DNA of 12,358 nt. Source: Actinomycetota bacterium (GTDB lineage: Bacteria; Actinomycetota; Actinomycetes; Nanopelagicales; Nanopelagicaceae). The notes under the pieces are model-generated. The model ran no database searches and was not told the origin of the DNA. It saw only the letters and a list, made by a program, of their open reading frames with translations. Positions 1-5,472 of this stretch are shown one piece after another (position 1 is the stretch's first letter; the number at the start of each line of letters is the position of its first letter). A program made the translations under genes and the position numbers. The stretch covers positions 1 to 12,358 of the forward strand of contig WLMP01000019.1 of the NCBI GenBank assembly GCA_009700155.1, written 5' to 3'.

Positions 1-29
1 CGCGGGTTCGAGCCCCGTCGCTCACCCCA
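1..29 (+). tRNA. tRNA-His, 3' end only (5' part outside window)
   Basis: The first bases fold as a T arm (stem 2-6 with 14-18, loop TTCGAGC at 7-13), followed by the 3' acceptor strand CGCTCAC (19-25), then C at the discriminator position (26) and an encoded CCA (27-29). A C73 discriminator is close to diagnostic for tRNA-His, and the arm resembles actinobacterial tRNA-His as I remember it. The anticodon lies outside the window, so the identity is inferred from C73 and the acceptor stem. A T tract follows at 33-39. Confidence 0.7.
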
Positions 30-75
30 CAATTTTTTTAAGATGGTACTACCTACTTATATCAAGGAGAGTTAA

Positions 76-567
76 ATGAAACCGATGATCTTTGATGTAG
101 TAATTGAGATTCCAGCTGGATCTAGAAACAAATATGAGATCGATCATGTAACTGGTCAGATCAGATTAGATCGCATGCTCTTCACATCAACTAGATATCC
201 ATATGATTACGGATTTGTTGAAAACACATTGTCACTAGATGGGGATCCACTAGATGCATTAGTAATGCTAGATGAGCCAACCTTTCCAGGTTGTGTTGTC
301 TCCTGTCGGGTAATTGGGATGCTTCGAATGAGTGATGAAGCAGGTGGTGATGACAAATTACTCTGCGTTGCAGCAGGTGATGTTCGAAAAGATTACCTAA
401 CAAATATCTCAGATCTACCAAGTTTTGAGCTCGAAGAGATAAAACACTTCTTCCAGGTCTATAAATCACTGGAGCCAAATAAGACAGTTCATGGTGGTGA
501 TTGGGTTGATCAAAAGGCGGCAGAGGAAGAAATTAATGCCTCCTACGCTCGCTTTAAAAAGCATTAA
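76..567 (+). CDS. ppa: Inorganic pyrophosphatase, family I
   Basis: This soluble cytoplasmic enzyme hydrolyses pyrophosphate to two phosphates with Mg2+, pulling biosynthetic reactions such as HisG and tRNA charging forward. The 163 residues are the normal size for a bacterial family I enzyme. Visible landmarks are [11 protein letters not shown] (11-21), the YPYDYGF segment (41-47), the signature metal site DGDPLD (55-60), GGDDK (90-94) and KHFFxxYKxLEP (123-134). The sequence runs parallel to the mycobacterial enzyme almost throughout, which supports an actinobacterial host. The start is fixed by a strong Shine-Dalgarno AAGGAGAG (64-71) four bases before the ATG. It stands alone between two tRNA genes and is probably monocistronic. 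Confidence 0.97.
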   Translation: MKPMIFDVVIEIPAGSRNKYEIDHVTGQIRLDRMLFTSTRYPYDYGFVENTLSLDGDPLDALVMLDEPTFPGCVVSCRVIGMLRMSDEAGGDDKLLCVAAGDVRKDYLTNISDLPSFELEEIKHFFQVYKSLEPNKTVHGGDWVDQKAAEEEINASYARFKKH

Positions 568-573
568 TAAATA

Positions 574-626
574 GGCCTTACCTATCGTAAGAATTTACCA
601 ATGGTAAATCGCTGATAGGGTCGGCC
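574..626 (+). terminator. Nested hairpin after ppa, possible terminator
   Basis: Three nested complementary pairs lie between ppa and tRNA-Lys: GGCC 574-577 with GGCC 623-626, CCTATC 581-586 with GATAGG 614-619, and ATTTACC 593-599 with GGTAAAT 603-609 (3-base loop). Together they could form one long interrupted hairpin. No clear T tract follows, so a Rho-independent role is uncertain; it could also be a processing or DNA-level element. Confidence 0.4.
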
Positions 627-640
627 AGTAATAAAAGACC

Positions 641-713
641 GGGTTGTTAGCTCAGTTGGTAGAGCAGGTGACTCTTAATCACCGGGTCGGGGGTTCGAGT
701 CCCTCACAACCCA
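641..713 (+). tRNA. tRNA-Lys (anticodon CTT)
   Basis: A full cloverleaf can be drawn: acceptor 641-647 with 706-712 (seven pairs), D stem 650-653 with 662-665, anticodon stem 667-671 with 679-683, loop CTCTTAA with anticodon CTT at 674-676, T stem 689-693 with 701-705 (one G-T), discriminator A713. CCA is not encoded. The 3' part from 670 onward is repeated at 5584-5628, so this is the attachment gene of the integrative element. The gene is regenerated intact by the insertion, its 3' part probably being element-derived. Confidence 0.95.
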
Positions 714-714
714 C
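670..714 (+). repeat. attL: 45-bp attachment repeat, left copy (inside tRNA-Lys)
   Basis: Runs from the anticodon stem through the tRNA 3' end and one base beyond. It matches 5584-5628 at 44 of 45 positions; the only difference is G699 versus A5613 in the T loop. Identity starts just before the anticodon loop, which suggests strand exchange there, as is common for tyrosine integrases using tRNA genes. Confidence 0.93.
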
Positions 715-772
715 ACGAATTACGCGTGATTACTGCCCTGATTTAATTTCTTATTTAGTTTTATCGTTTCAT

Positions 773-791
773 GCTAACACTTTGCTAACAC
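773..791 (+). repeat. Left arm-site array: two GCTAACAC copies, 11-bp spacing
   Basis: GCTAACAC occurs at 773-780 and 784-791, exactly one helical turn apart. The second copy runs into the integrase stop codon (791-793, minus strand). The same word forms three-copy arrays near the right end and inside the element. Position next to the core and helical phasing fit arm-type binding sites for the integrase N-terminal domain; this function is inferred. Confidence 0.75.
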
Positions 792-1939
792 TAGTTAGCT
801 AGACGAACACCATTAGCGAACGTATCCGAAGCGCTCTCAGCTTGTTCATCTGTAACGTGCGCGTAAATCGTTGCCGTGACCATAGCGTCCTTATGACCAA
901 GGCGATTAGCTACGACGTGTAGGGGCTCTCCTAGCCTTAGTAACTCGGTAGCGTGTAAGTGCCGTAAATCGTGTAAACGAATAACACGAAGCCCGGCTAA
1001 CTTAGAGAACTTTAGGAATAAGTGCGTTACGTGATCGGCTGTTATTGGTAAACCATCTTCACGAGTGAAGACGTATCCGGTCTCTGAATATGCGCTACCC
1101 ATTACTAAACGTTCCTCTATTTGTCGCTTTCGGTGCGCGATAAATAACTCTAAGGTTTCGTCGTCTAACCTAACCCGACGCTTACCGCCATTACCGCCTT
1201 TAGTGGTATCGGTTTCACTTACTCCACGATTTAAGCCGACACGAGATTTAGAGATATTAAGGTGCTTACCTTCTAAGTCTGCCCAACGTAGCGCGAGTAA
1301 CTCTCCACGGCGAGCGCCGGTATAAGCGCTTAACCTAAAGAAGAAACTTAAACGGTGCGATTTAATTTCGTTTAAGAAGACCGCTAAATCGTTACGCGTC
1401 CATACTTCATTACGTTTCGGATTAGTGCGAACTAACGGAACGCGTGAAGCTGGATTAAACGGTAATGCGCCTTCTACTTCTACCGCGTATCTAAGAGACT
1501 TCTTAAGTATTGCCCCGGCGTAGGCAACGGTTCGCGCATTTATTGGCTTGCCACTAACTCCCGGTTTACTAAGCGTCTCGGTATAGAAGCTTTGAATATG
1601 CGAAGGCCTTAAGTCGCATAGTCTGATATTCCCTAGTCCGGGAATTATGTAATTACGAACTAACTTCTCGTAAGACTCGTAACTACTTACCTTTAATTGG
1701 GGTCGGTGGATTTCGTGTAGCCAAGTAGTTAGAAACTCTCCAACTGTTCGGCTAGTAGGTGGAACATAGATACGTTTACGCTTTGCTAAACGCGCTTCGT
1801 CTCTAGCTAGTTCAGCGCTTTCGCGAGTATCAAAACCACTTACCCAAGTAGGTTTACTCTTACCGGTCTTAGGGTCAATTACACGCATTACGTATGACCA
1901 ACTCTTACCCCGGTAAGTTATTCCATTTCTTACCTTCAT
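791..1939 (-). CDS. int: Tyrosine site-specific integrase with arm-binding N-terminus
   Basis: This 382-residue phage/ICE-type tyrosine recombinase should join the element's attP to the tRNA-Lys attB. The N-terminal ~55 residues have the look of an arm-type DNA-binding domain (GKSWSYVMRV...TRESAELARDEA). A SAM-like core-binding domain spans about 65-155, and the catalytic domain about 175-375. The catalytic set is complete: R210 in TGARRGE, K247 in the beta-hairpin, H323 and R326 in LHDLRHLHAT, H349 in RLGHKD, and the nucleophile Y359 in TIYAH. The ATG lies one base after the stop of the upstream minus-strand gene, with AAGGG just ahead of it, so the two are co-transcribed and probably coupled. 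The 3' end points at attL and overlaps an arm-site repeat. Confidence 0.96.
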   Translation of the reverse strand: MKVRNGITYRGKSWSYVMRVIDPKTGKSKPTWVSGFDTRESAELARDEARLAKRKRIYVPPTSRTVGEFLTTWLHEIHRPQLKVSSYESYEKLVRNYIIPGLGNIRLCDLRPSHIQSFYTETLSKPGVSGKPINARTVAYAGAILKKSLRYAVEVEGALPFNPASRVPLVRTNPKRNEVWTRNDLAVFLNEIKSHRLSFFFRLSAYTGARRGELLALRWADLEGKHLNISKSRVGLNRGVSETDTTKGGNGGKRRVRLDDETLELFIAHRKRQIEERLVMGSAYSETGYVFTREDGLPITADHVTHLFLKFSKLAGLRVIRLHDLRHLHATELLRLGEPLHVVANRLGHKDAMVTATIYAHVTDEQAESASDTFANGVRLAN

Positions 1940-1940
1940 G

Positions 1941-2720
1941 TTATCCCTTCTTCTTTGTTTGCTTCTTTACCTTGCGCCTAATTACTTCAAGCGGTGGTAA
2001 ATGTTTAGCGTCCCGGGCGTAGTCTGCGTATTCCTGCGCTCGCCGGTGCGATATATGAAACTCGTCCATTATTGCTTCTATTGGTTTACCTTTAGGAAAA
2101 CTAGTCTCAGCTTCTAAATAAATCTTAGCTACGTGTTTAAGTAATGCCGGAATTACCTTACGTCTAGTCCTTACCTGTATCTGTTTAGTTAATTCCTGTA
2201 ATTGCTTAGGTGTATAGCTGATATTAGATTTCTTCGCTGAATAGTTAAGGCCAATTAGCACCGCACGATCAAATAATTGTGATTGATATTTAGCTACGAA
2301 ATCACTCTGGTATCGCTGAACACCTTCTAATAATCTTGAACGTTTAGCCAAGCGCTCGCCTTCGGCTTTAGTTATCTTCTCTTTATTACTCATCTTCTCT
2401 AAAAACCATAAGGGAAACTCATCTACGCCGAACGTCCATACGCTATGTAATAAAGGTGAGCCGTATTCGTCTACTCTAATATGAAACGAGGTTCGCCAAG
2501 CTTTAGAAGATTTTGCTTTAATATAGAAATTAACTCTAAATAGAAATGGAATTGGCTTACCATTTATGGCTGACTCTCTTTCGTCAATATCAGATAAGAA
2601 CGCCCAAGATAAATAGTCGTCTAGCTTCTTCGGTTCGTCGTAGACCACGCGATTAACTCCCTTAGTAACCGCGTAGACGTCACGCGGTTTAAGTAGGAGT
2701 ATATGCCTACTAGGGGACAT
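1941..2720 (-). CDS. Element protein of unknown function with C-terminal helix-turn-helix
   Basis: I do not recognise this 259-residue protein as a named family. It has no signal peptide or membrane segment. Residues about 197-241 (KIYLEAE...IEAIMDEFHISHRRAQEYADYARDAKHLPP) resemble a small DNA-binding module common in actinobacterial genes near integrases, where a phrase like AVAxxxGVSrxTAxxWVrrAR is followed by LLP; this comparison is from memory. The C-terminus is strongly basic (KVKKQTKKKG). It is the first gene of the leftward pair, one base ahead of int, and diverges from the Xis-like gene across only 34 bp. That placement would suit a regulator controlling both directions, but regulation is inference. 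No clear Shine-Dalgarno precedes the ATG at 2720, so the start is less certain than the frame. Confidence 0.75.
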   Translation of the reverse strand: MSPSRHILLLKPRDVYAVTKGVNRVVYDEPKKLDDYLSWAFLSDIDERESAINGKPIPFLFRVNFYIKAKSSKAWRTSFHIRVDEYGSPLLHSVWTFGVDEFPLWFLEKMSNKEKITKAEGERLAKRSRLLEGVQRYQSDFVAKYQSQLFDRAVLIGLNYSAKKSNISYTPKQLQELTKQIQVRTRRKVIPALLKHVAKIYLEAETSFPKGKPIEAIMDEFHISHRRAQEYADYARDAKHLPPLEVIRRKVKKQTKKKG

Positions 2721-2754
2721 TAGGGAATAGCCCCGAACGAAACGAAGGATAAAT

Positions 2755-2979
2755 ATGGAACTCGCATTACCGGCAACACTTCACAAACTAAGCGACGTAA
2801 GCCAACGAACCGGAATTAGTCGCTCAGCTCTTTATCGCGAAATCATTAACCAACGAACACCAAGCGGAGAAATCCGAACTAACGCTAAAGGCCGATTAAA
2901 GGTCGTCCACGTCGGACGCTCTGTCCGTGTTCGCGAGCAAGATTTAATAGAGTTTATTAACTCATTAGCTAACGGTTAA
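2755..2979 (+). CDS. Excisionase-like MerR/HTH_17-type DNA-binding protein
   Basis: This 74-residue protein is built almost entirely of one DNA-binding fold. Residues 11-31 (KLSDVSQRTGISRSALYREII) form the helix-turn-helix; 48-68 (LKVVHVGRSVRVREQDLIEFI) match the wing and last helix seen in recombination directionality factors of the HTH_17 type. AAGGA (2745-2749) is placed five bases before the ATG. As the first rightward gene of an integrative element, next to a replication-type gene and opposite int, a role as Xis promoting excision is likely. It could instead, or also, act on the shared 34-bp divergent region as a transcription factor. Confidence 0.8.
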   Translation: MELALPATLHKLSDVSQRTGISRSALYREIINQRTPSGEIRTNAKGRLKVVHVGRSVRVREQDLIEFINSLANG

Positions 2980-3007
2980 GCGTGGCTACCGCTAAAGGCG
3001 GTGAGTA

Positions 3008-3799
3008 ATGAGTTTTAACGATATCTCAACCTTTCGCACGGCTTTAGGAGTTATTTCTAGAGACTATCCGAAACTTATTAACGCTGGCCAACGTAGCCTC
3101 TTATGGGTAATCGTAAGTTACCCCGAAGGCTGTTTTATCGGTTTAGACGAATTAGCTAACCAAGCTGGATTATCTAACGATACTACTAAAGCCTATCTAA
3201 GAGCTCTGACTAAATTAAGTTTAATTAAACGTGAGCAGAGTTATGCTCGTAAGGGTTTACGTCAATGCTACCGAGTAGACGTAGAAGCCTTAACTAACTT
3301 CGTTAGGGTGTTACCTGATACACCCTTTAATAATTCGATTATGGGTGTTACCAATACCGCTAAGGGTGTTACCGAGTTAGCTAAAGGGTCTTACCCAATA
3401 CACCCCTATAAAGAATATAAAGAATATAAATACGATAAAGAACGCTTTGATAAGTTAATGACGTATTTACCTAAAGACGTAAGCCAATACGTTAAACCCG
3501 GTAAGAATTACGAAGAGCGCTTAGATAAGTTGGAACGTCGTGGTATTACTTTAGAAGCCGTAGGTGTCTATCTAAGCAAACAAAACTTCGCTACTAGTCA
3601 TAAGATCGGTGGACTCATTTCGTCGTTCTTAGATGAGTTACAAGGCGTTAAACCTAAAGGCGTAAGCTCGTCTATGCCTACTTGGTGCGGTGGTAATTAC
3701 TGTAATAAAGCTACGCGCTTATGGCCTGAGTCTTCTATTGACGAAGAAGGCCGAGAAACTTACAAGTGCTTAAAGTGCCACCCGGATTACGTTAAGTAG
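3008..3799 (+). CDS. Putative replication initiator: winged helix, iteron-coding linker, zinc ribbon
   Basis: The 263 residues fall into three parts. Residues ~25-93 form a winged-helix DNA-binding domain (recognition helix region GLSNDTTKAYLRALTKLSLIKRE). Residues ~100-145 are a low-complexity linker (GVTNTAKGVTELAKG, then YKEYKEYKY), whose DNA carries four iteron-like repeats and AT-rich 9-mers. The C-terminal part ends in a probable zinc ribbon with C227, C232, C254 and C257 (WCGGNYC...CLKCHP). Similar WCG...CPxCHP tails occur, as I recall, in actinobacterial phage and plasmid HTH proteins. Domain order and embedded repeats resemble lambda O-type initiators, which bind iterons inside their own gene and recruit the helicase. 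It has no helicase or primase motif, so host DnaB would be needed. GGTGAG precedes the ATG; it follows the Xis-like gene by 28 bp, as an operon. The initiator role is inferred. Confidence 0.7.
   Translation: MSFNDISTFRTALGVISRDYPKLINAGQRSLLWVIVSYPEGCFIGLDELANQAGLSNDTTKAYLRALTKLSLIKREQSYARKGLRQCYRVDVEALTNFVRVLPDTPFNNSIMGVTNTAKGVTELAKGSYPIHPYKEYKEYKYDKERFDKLMTYLPKDVSQYVKPGKNYEERLDKLERRGITLEAVGVYLSKQNFATSHKIGGLISSFLDELQGVKPKGVSSSMPTWCGGNYCNKATRLWPESSIDEEGRETYKCLKCHPDYVK
3306..3395 (+). repeat. Four iteron-like decamers inside the initiator gene
   Basis: GGGTGTTACC occurs at 3306-3315, 3343-3352 and 3364-3373, and GGGTCTTACC at 3386-3395. The last three are 21 and 22 bp apart (two helical turns). 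Inverted ACACCC words sit at 3320-3325 and 3400-3405. Direct repeats phased on the helix next to an AT-rich stretch are the usual form of an initiator binding region; origin function is inferred. Confidence 0.65.
3407..3430 (+). repeat. AT-rich tandem 9-mers, candidate DNA unwinding element
   Basis: TATAAAGAA is repeated at 3407-3415 and 3416-3424 and continues as TATAAA at 3425-3430, encoding the YKEYKEYKY stretch. It begins 12 bp after the last iteron. AT-rich short tandem repeats beside iterons are typical unwinding regions of initiator-dependent origins. Confidence 0.55.
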
Positions 3800-4090
3800 T
3801 TTTTTTAATAGTGCCGGCTACCTCCCCTGTTCTTATTGCCATATCTCTCCCCGATTTGTACCTATTTAGGACAATGAGGAACTAAGCAAGCCAATGAGTG
3901 CTAGCACACTAGGAAAGTAATTCGATTTGTGCCAATTTAATCCGGGGGTGGTTTCTCTCCAATGAATAACTGTCCCCACCTAATAAATGGAATTGTTGGA
4001 GTCGCTTAAGCGGAGTTTTAGCGGTTAGAAAAGGAACGGGGGGTCGGTGGTGTCCTTCGGCTCACAAAAAATGGGGCGTAGAGTAAGTTT
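3800..4090. other. Noncoding stretch with 17-bp direct repeats and two palindromes
   Basis: No convincing gene is seen. A T run (3800-3806) follows the initiator stop. A 17-bp word, CGATTTGTRCCWATTTA, occurs at 3852-3868 and 3923-3939 (15/17 identical, 71 bp apart). CAATGA occurs at 3872, 3892 and 3960. Perfect 10-bp palindromes are GTGCTAGCAC (3898-3907) and CGCTTAAGCG (4003-4012). A G-rich patch lies at 4038-4051. The stretch could hold a second origin component or a small RNA; neither can be shown here. Confidence 0.5.
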
Positions 4091-4222
4091 ATGAATTACC
4101 GAATACTTATAGCAGTGTTTAGTGGATTACTTTTACTTATAGTAATTGGTTTAGCAGTTGGCGAGCAGGGTTTACCTAGTGCGCCTGTAGGAGTAGACAC
4201 CTTGCCACCTAGTGCGCCTTAA
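4091..4222 (+). CDS. Membrane microprotein, 43 residues
   Basis: A short open frame gives a basic N-terminus (MNYR), one strongly hydrophobic helix at residues ~5-23 (ILIAVFSGLLLLIVIGLAV) and a proline-rich tail (GLPSAPVGVDTLPPSAP) containing PSAP twice. This is the layout of a small single-span inner-membrane protein with the tail outside, or of an uncleaved signal anchor. No cysteine lipobox is present. There is no strong Shine-Dalgarno, only a weak purine run (GTAGAGTAAG) before the ATG. It ends 4 bp before the middle arm-site array and is the last rightward gene. Function is unknown. Real coding status is likely but unproven. Confidence 0.5.
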   Translation: MNYRILIAVFSGLLLLIVIGLAVGEQGLPSAPVGVDTLPPSAP

Positions 4223-4226
4223 TTTT

Positions 4227-4256
4227 CCTAACACTTTCCTAACACCGCGCTAACAC
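4227..4256 (+). repeat. Middle arm-site array: three S-CTAACAC copies, 11-bp spacing
   Basis: Copies at 4227-4234, 4238-4245 and 4249-4256, all on the plus strand. The 30-bp block matches the right-end array (5473-5502) at 27 of 30 positions, and both are preceded by ATTTT. No tRNA-like core lies nearby, so this is not a complete attachment site. With the right array it brackets the cargo gene. Confidence 0.75.
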
Positions 4257-4296
4257 TTGTAACTTCTGTTTTAAGTTGAATAGGTAAATAGATGAA

Positions 4297-4310
4297 GGGC
4301 TAAAAAGCCC
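4297..4310 (-). other. Short hairpin across the cargo stop codon
   Basis: On the minus strand GGGCT-TTTT-AGCCC forms a five-pair stem that includes the TAG stop (4300-4302). The T run is in the loop, not after the stem, so it is not a standard terminator. A hairpin just after the variable region is known to aid retrohoming in the Bordetella phage retroelement; the resemblance here is only positional. Confidence 0.35.
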
Positions 4311-5304
4311 GGACTGGCCGCACATAGAAGGTGGAGTCAGACTTAGTGCGGTACGTAGGGCCACCCGTGTTGAAGTTCTCGGCCAACGCAAAGCCCGTAC
4401 TGTACTCAGACGAGGACCAGTAGTAGTTCGCCTCGAATCCTCCAACAGTAGTTTTCTGTGCGTAAAGTTGATTGTTTTCATCTTTAGATGGCAAGAACCA
4501 ATCTGATTTTCCGCCGCCGTTATAACTAGCTGCCATATTTGCAGCGCCAAATGTACAAGTGCCCAGCATCATCTTTGTATTTCGAAAACCAGATCCAATC
4601 GCAGTTAAGGTTTGAACTGAGGCTTGTGTGCCCGTAGTCAATAGGGCAACTTCATCGGTTGTAACGGAGCACCACGCTATTGTCGGATCTGCGCTGCCAC
4701 CACTCCAGGTATTAGGTGCGGCCTCCATGTAACGCCATGGCGCAGCAGCAGTTGCAGTTTGAACATAGAAAACAATTCCACCGCCAGGACCTGTATTTCC
4801 AACAATACATGTTCCACCTTGAGCGCAAGTTAGTGTTGCGTTACTCCCAGTAGGTCCAGCAGGTCCAGCAGGTCCAGCAGATCCAGCAGATCCACTTCCT
4901 CCAGGACCTTGATCTCCCTTTGGACCAACCATTGAAACTCCTGCAGGCCATGTTCCGTCTAAATTCTTTGGCCCAAACAAAGTTTTGGTCACGGAGTTAA
5001 TAAACATATCTCCAGCTGAACCTAATGTGTTTTCAGGATCTTTCTCACCGTTCCATAAAGTCTTTCCATCTGCACCGGCTATACCTTGGGCGCCTAGAAC
5101 AAGTTTCTTACTTCCCTTAGGACAGCTCGATGTTCCAGGGTGGGTAATAACCTTTGTTTTGGAGTTAACGCATACTAAATAGCCACCTGATTCGGTATTG
5201 AGAATACCTGTTGCCTGTGCTCCAACACCAACCACAATCAGCGCAAGGGTTAGTAGAAATACGCTGGATTTATTTCTGGAAACAAAAGATAGATTCTTTA
5301 ACAT
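4300..5304 (-). CDS. Secreted collagen-like surface protein with Lcl/DUF1566-type C-terminal domain (cargo)
   Basis: The 334-residue product starts with a signal peptide (basic start, hydrophobic 14-29, likely cut after A-Q-A near 31). A short Cys-containing segment (~40-72) and a linker with DGKTLWNG and GDMFINSVTKTLFGPK (~73-120) follow. A collagen-like G-X-Y run spans ~127-153. The C-terminal globular domain (~167-334) has the GPGGGIVFYV opening, the SDWFLPSKDE motif and a YYWSSSEY...YVRPVRAF ending typical of Lcl/DUF1566 C-type-lectin-like domains. It is probably a cell-surface adhesin. The start at 5304 is chosen over one nine codons upstream because GGAGAG (5308-5313) precedes it and it opens directly on the signal peptide. 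Its codon usage looks more like the host genes than like int or the initiator, except for the GC-rich 3' end. It is transcribed against the replication genes and flanked by two arm-site arrays. Confidence 0.9.
   Translation of the reverse strand: MLKNLSFVSRNKSSVFLLTLALIVVGVGAQATGILNTESGGYLVCVNSKTKVITHPGTSSCPKGSKKLVLGAQGIAGADGKTLWNGEKDPENTLGSAGDMFINSVTKTLFGPKNLDGTWPAGVSMVGPKGDQGPGGSGSAGSAGPAGPAGPTGSNATLTCAQGGTCIVGNTGPGGGIVFYVQTATAAAPWRYMEAAPNTWSGGSADPTIAWCSVTTDEVALLTTGTQASVQTLTAIGSGFRNTKMMLGTCTFGAANMAASYNGGGKSDWFLPSKDENNQLYAQKTTVGGFEANYYWSSSEYSTGFALAENFNTGGPTYRTKSDSTFYVRPVRAF
4303..4437 (-). other. Candidate DGR-type variable region at the cargo 3' end
   Basis: Across 4311-4440 about 57% of bases are G/C, against about 37% in the next 60 bases of the same gene (4441-4500). 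Many codons here end in C (AAC, TAC, GGC, GCC, CGC, GAC, TCC, ACC, TTC), as expected if AAC template codons were mutated at adenines. The encoded segment (residues ~290-334) is the YWSSSEY...VRPVRAF ending used as the variable ligand-binding face in many diversity-generating retroelement targets. No template repeat or reverse transcriptase is in the window, so this is inference. Confidence 0.5.
4853..4893 (-). repeat. 9-bp tandem repeat coding for the collagen-like GPA/GSA triplets
   Basis: On the plus strand GGTCCAGCA is repeated three times (4853-4879), then GATCCAGCA (4880-4888) and a partial copy. It encodes alternating Gly-Pro-Ala and Gly-Ser-Ala triplets. Perfect short tandem units of this kind change copy number by slippage, so the collagen stalk length may vary between strains. 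Confidence 0.8.
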
Positions 5305-5328
5305 AAACTCTCCGCAAAGGTTTAAATA

Positions 5329-5387
5329 CACTTCTGCGAATATCGCAAGAGTGATGAGACTGTAGGACTAAGTCCGGCACTCTGCGA
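5329..5387 (-). promoter_or_regulatory. Three-part repeat upstream of the cargo gene (operator or RNA switch)
   Basis: On the plus strand CACTTCTGCGA (5329-5339), TCGCAAGAGTG (5343-5353) and CACTCTGCGA (5378-5387) are one word in forward, inverted and forward orientation. In the cargo mRNA leader the middle part can pair with either neighbour: ten pairs plus one bulge with the first (enclosing a GGAC/GTCC stem at 5365-5375), or eight of nine pairs across a 3-base loop with the last. Alternatively the 25-bp near-palindrome at 5329-5353 is a repressor site. The gene's promoter was not identified with confidence. Confidence 0.5.
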
Positions 5388-5472
5388 AGTGAGAACGGTT
5401 GAACCGTTATGTTTTACTGATGATGAGTCTAGGGGCCACCCCCTACTGGCAGGAAGAGGCTAGGGCATTTTG
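5388..5472. other. Noncoding right-end stretch with two perfect hairpins
   Basis: No gene is seen. Two inverted repeats stand out: AACGGTT-G-AACCGTT (5394-5408), which looks like a protein-binding palindrome, and TAGGGG-CCAC-CCCCTA (5430-5445), a GC-rich hairpin without a T tract. They lie between the cargo leader and the right arm-site array. Confidence 0.45.

Noticed and set aside
4020..4090. Riboswitch or terminator in the G-rich patch before the microprotein
   Set aside because: Only very short pairings could be drawn and no known motif was recognised.
4239..4550. 103-codon open frame on the minus strand
   Set aside because: It overlaps the cargo gene's 3' end in another frame; the overlapping frame has the signal peptide, collagen run and Lcl-type domain, this one has nothing recognisable.
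4853..4893. Short CRISPR-like array
   Set aside because: The 9-bp units are directly tandem with no spacers and encode Gly-Pro-Ala triplets.
5305..5331. ATG at 5331 as the start of the cargo protein
   Set aside because: A Shine-Dalgarno GGAGAG lies between it and the ATG at 5304, which begins directly with a normal signal peptide.
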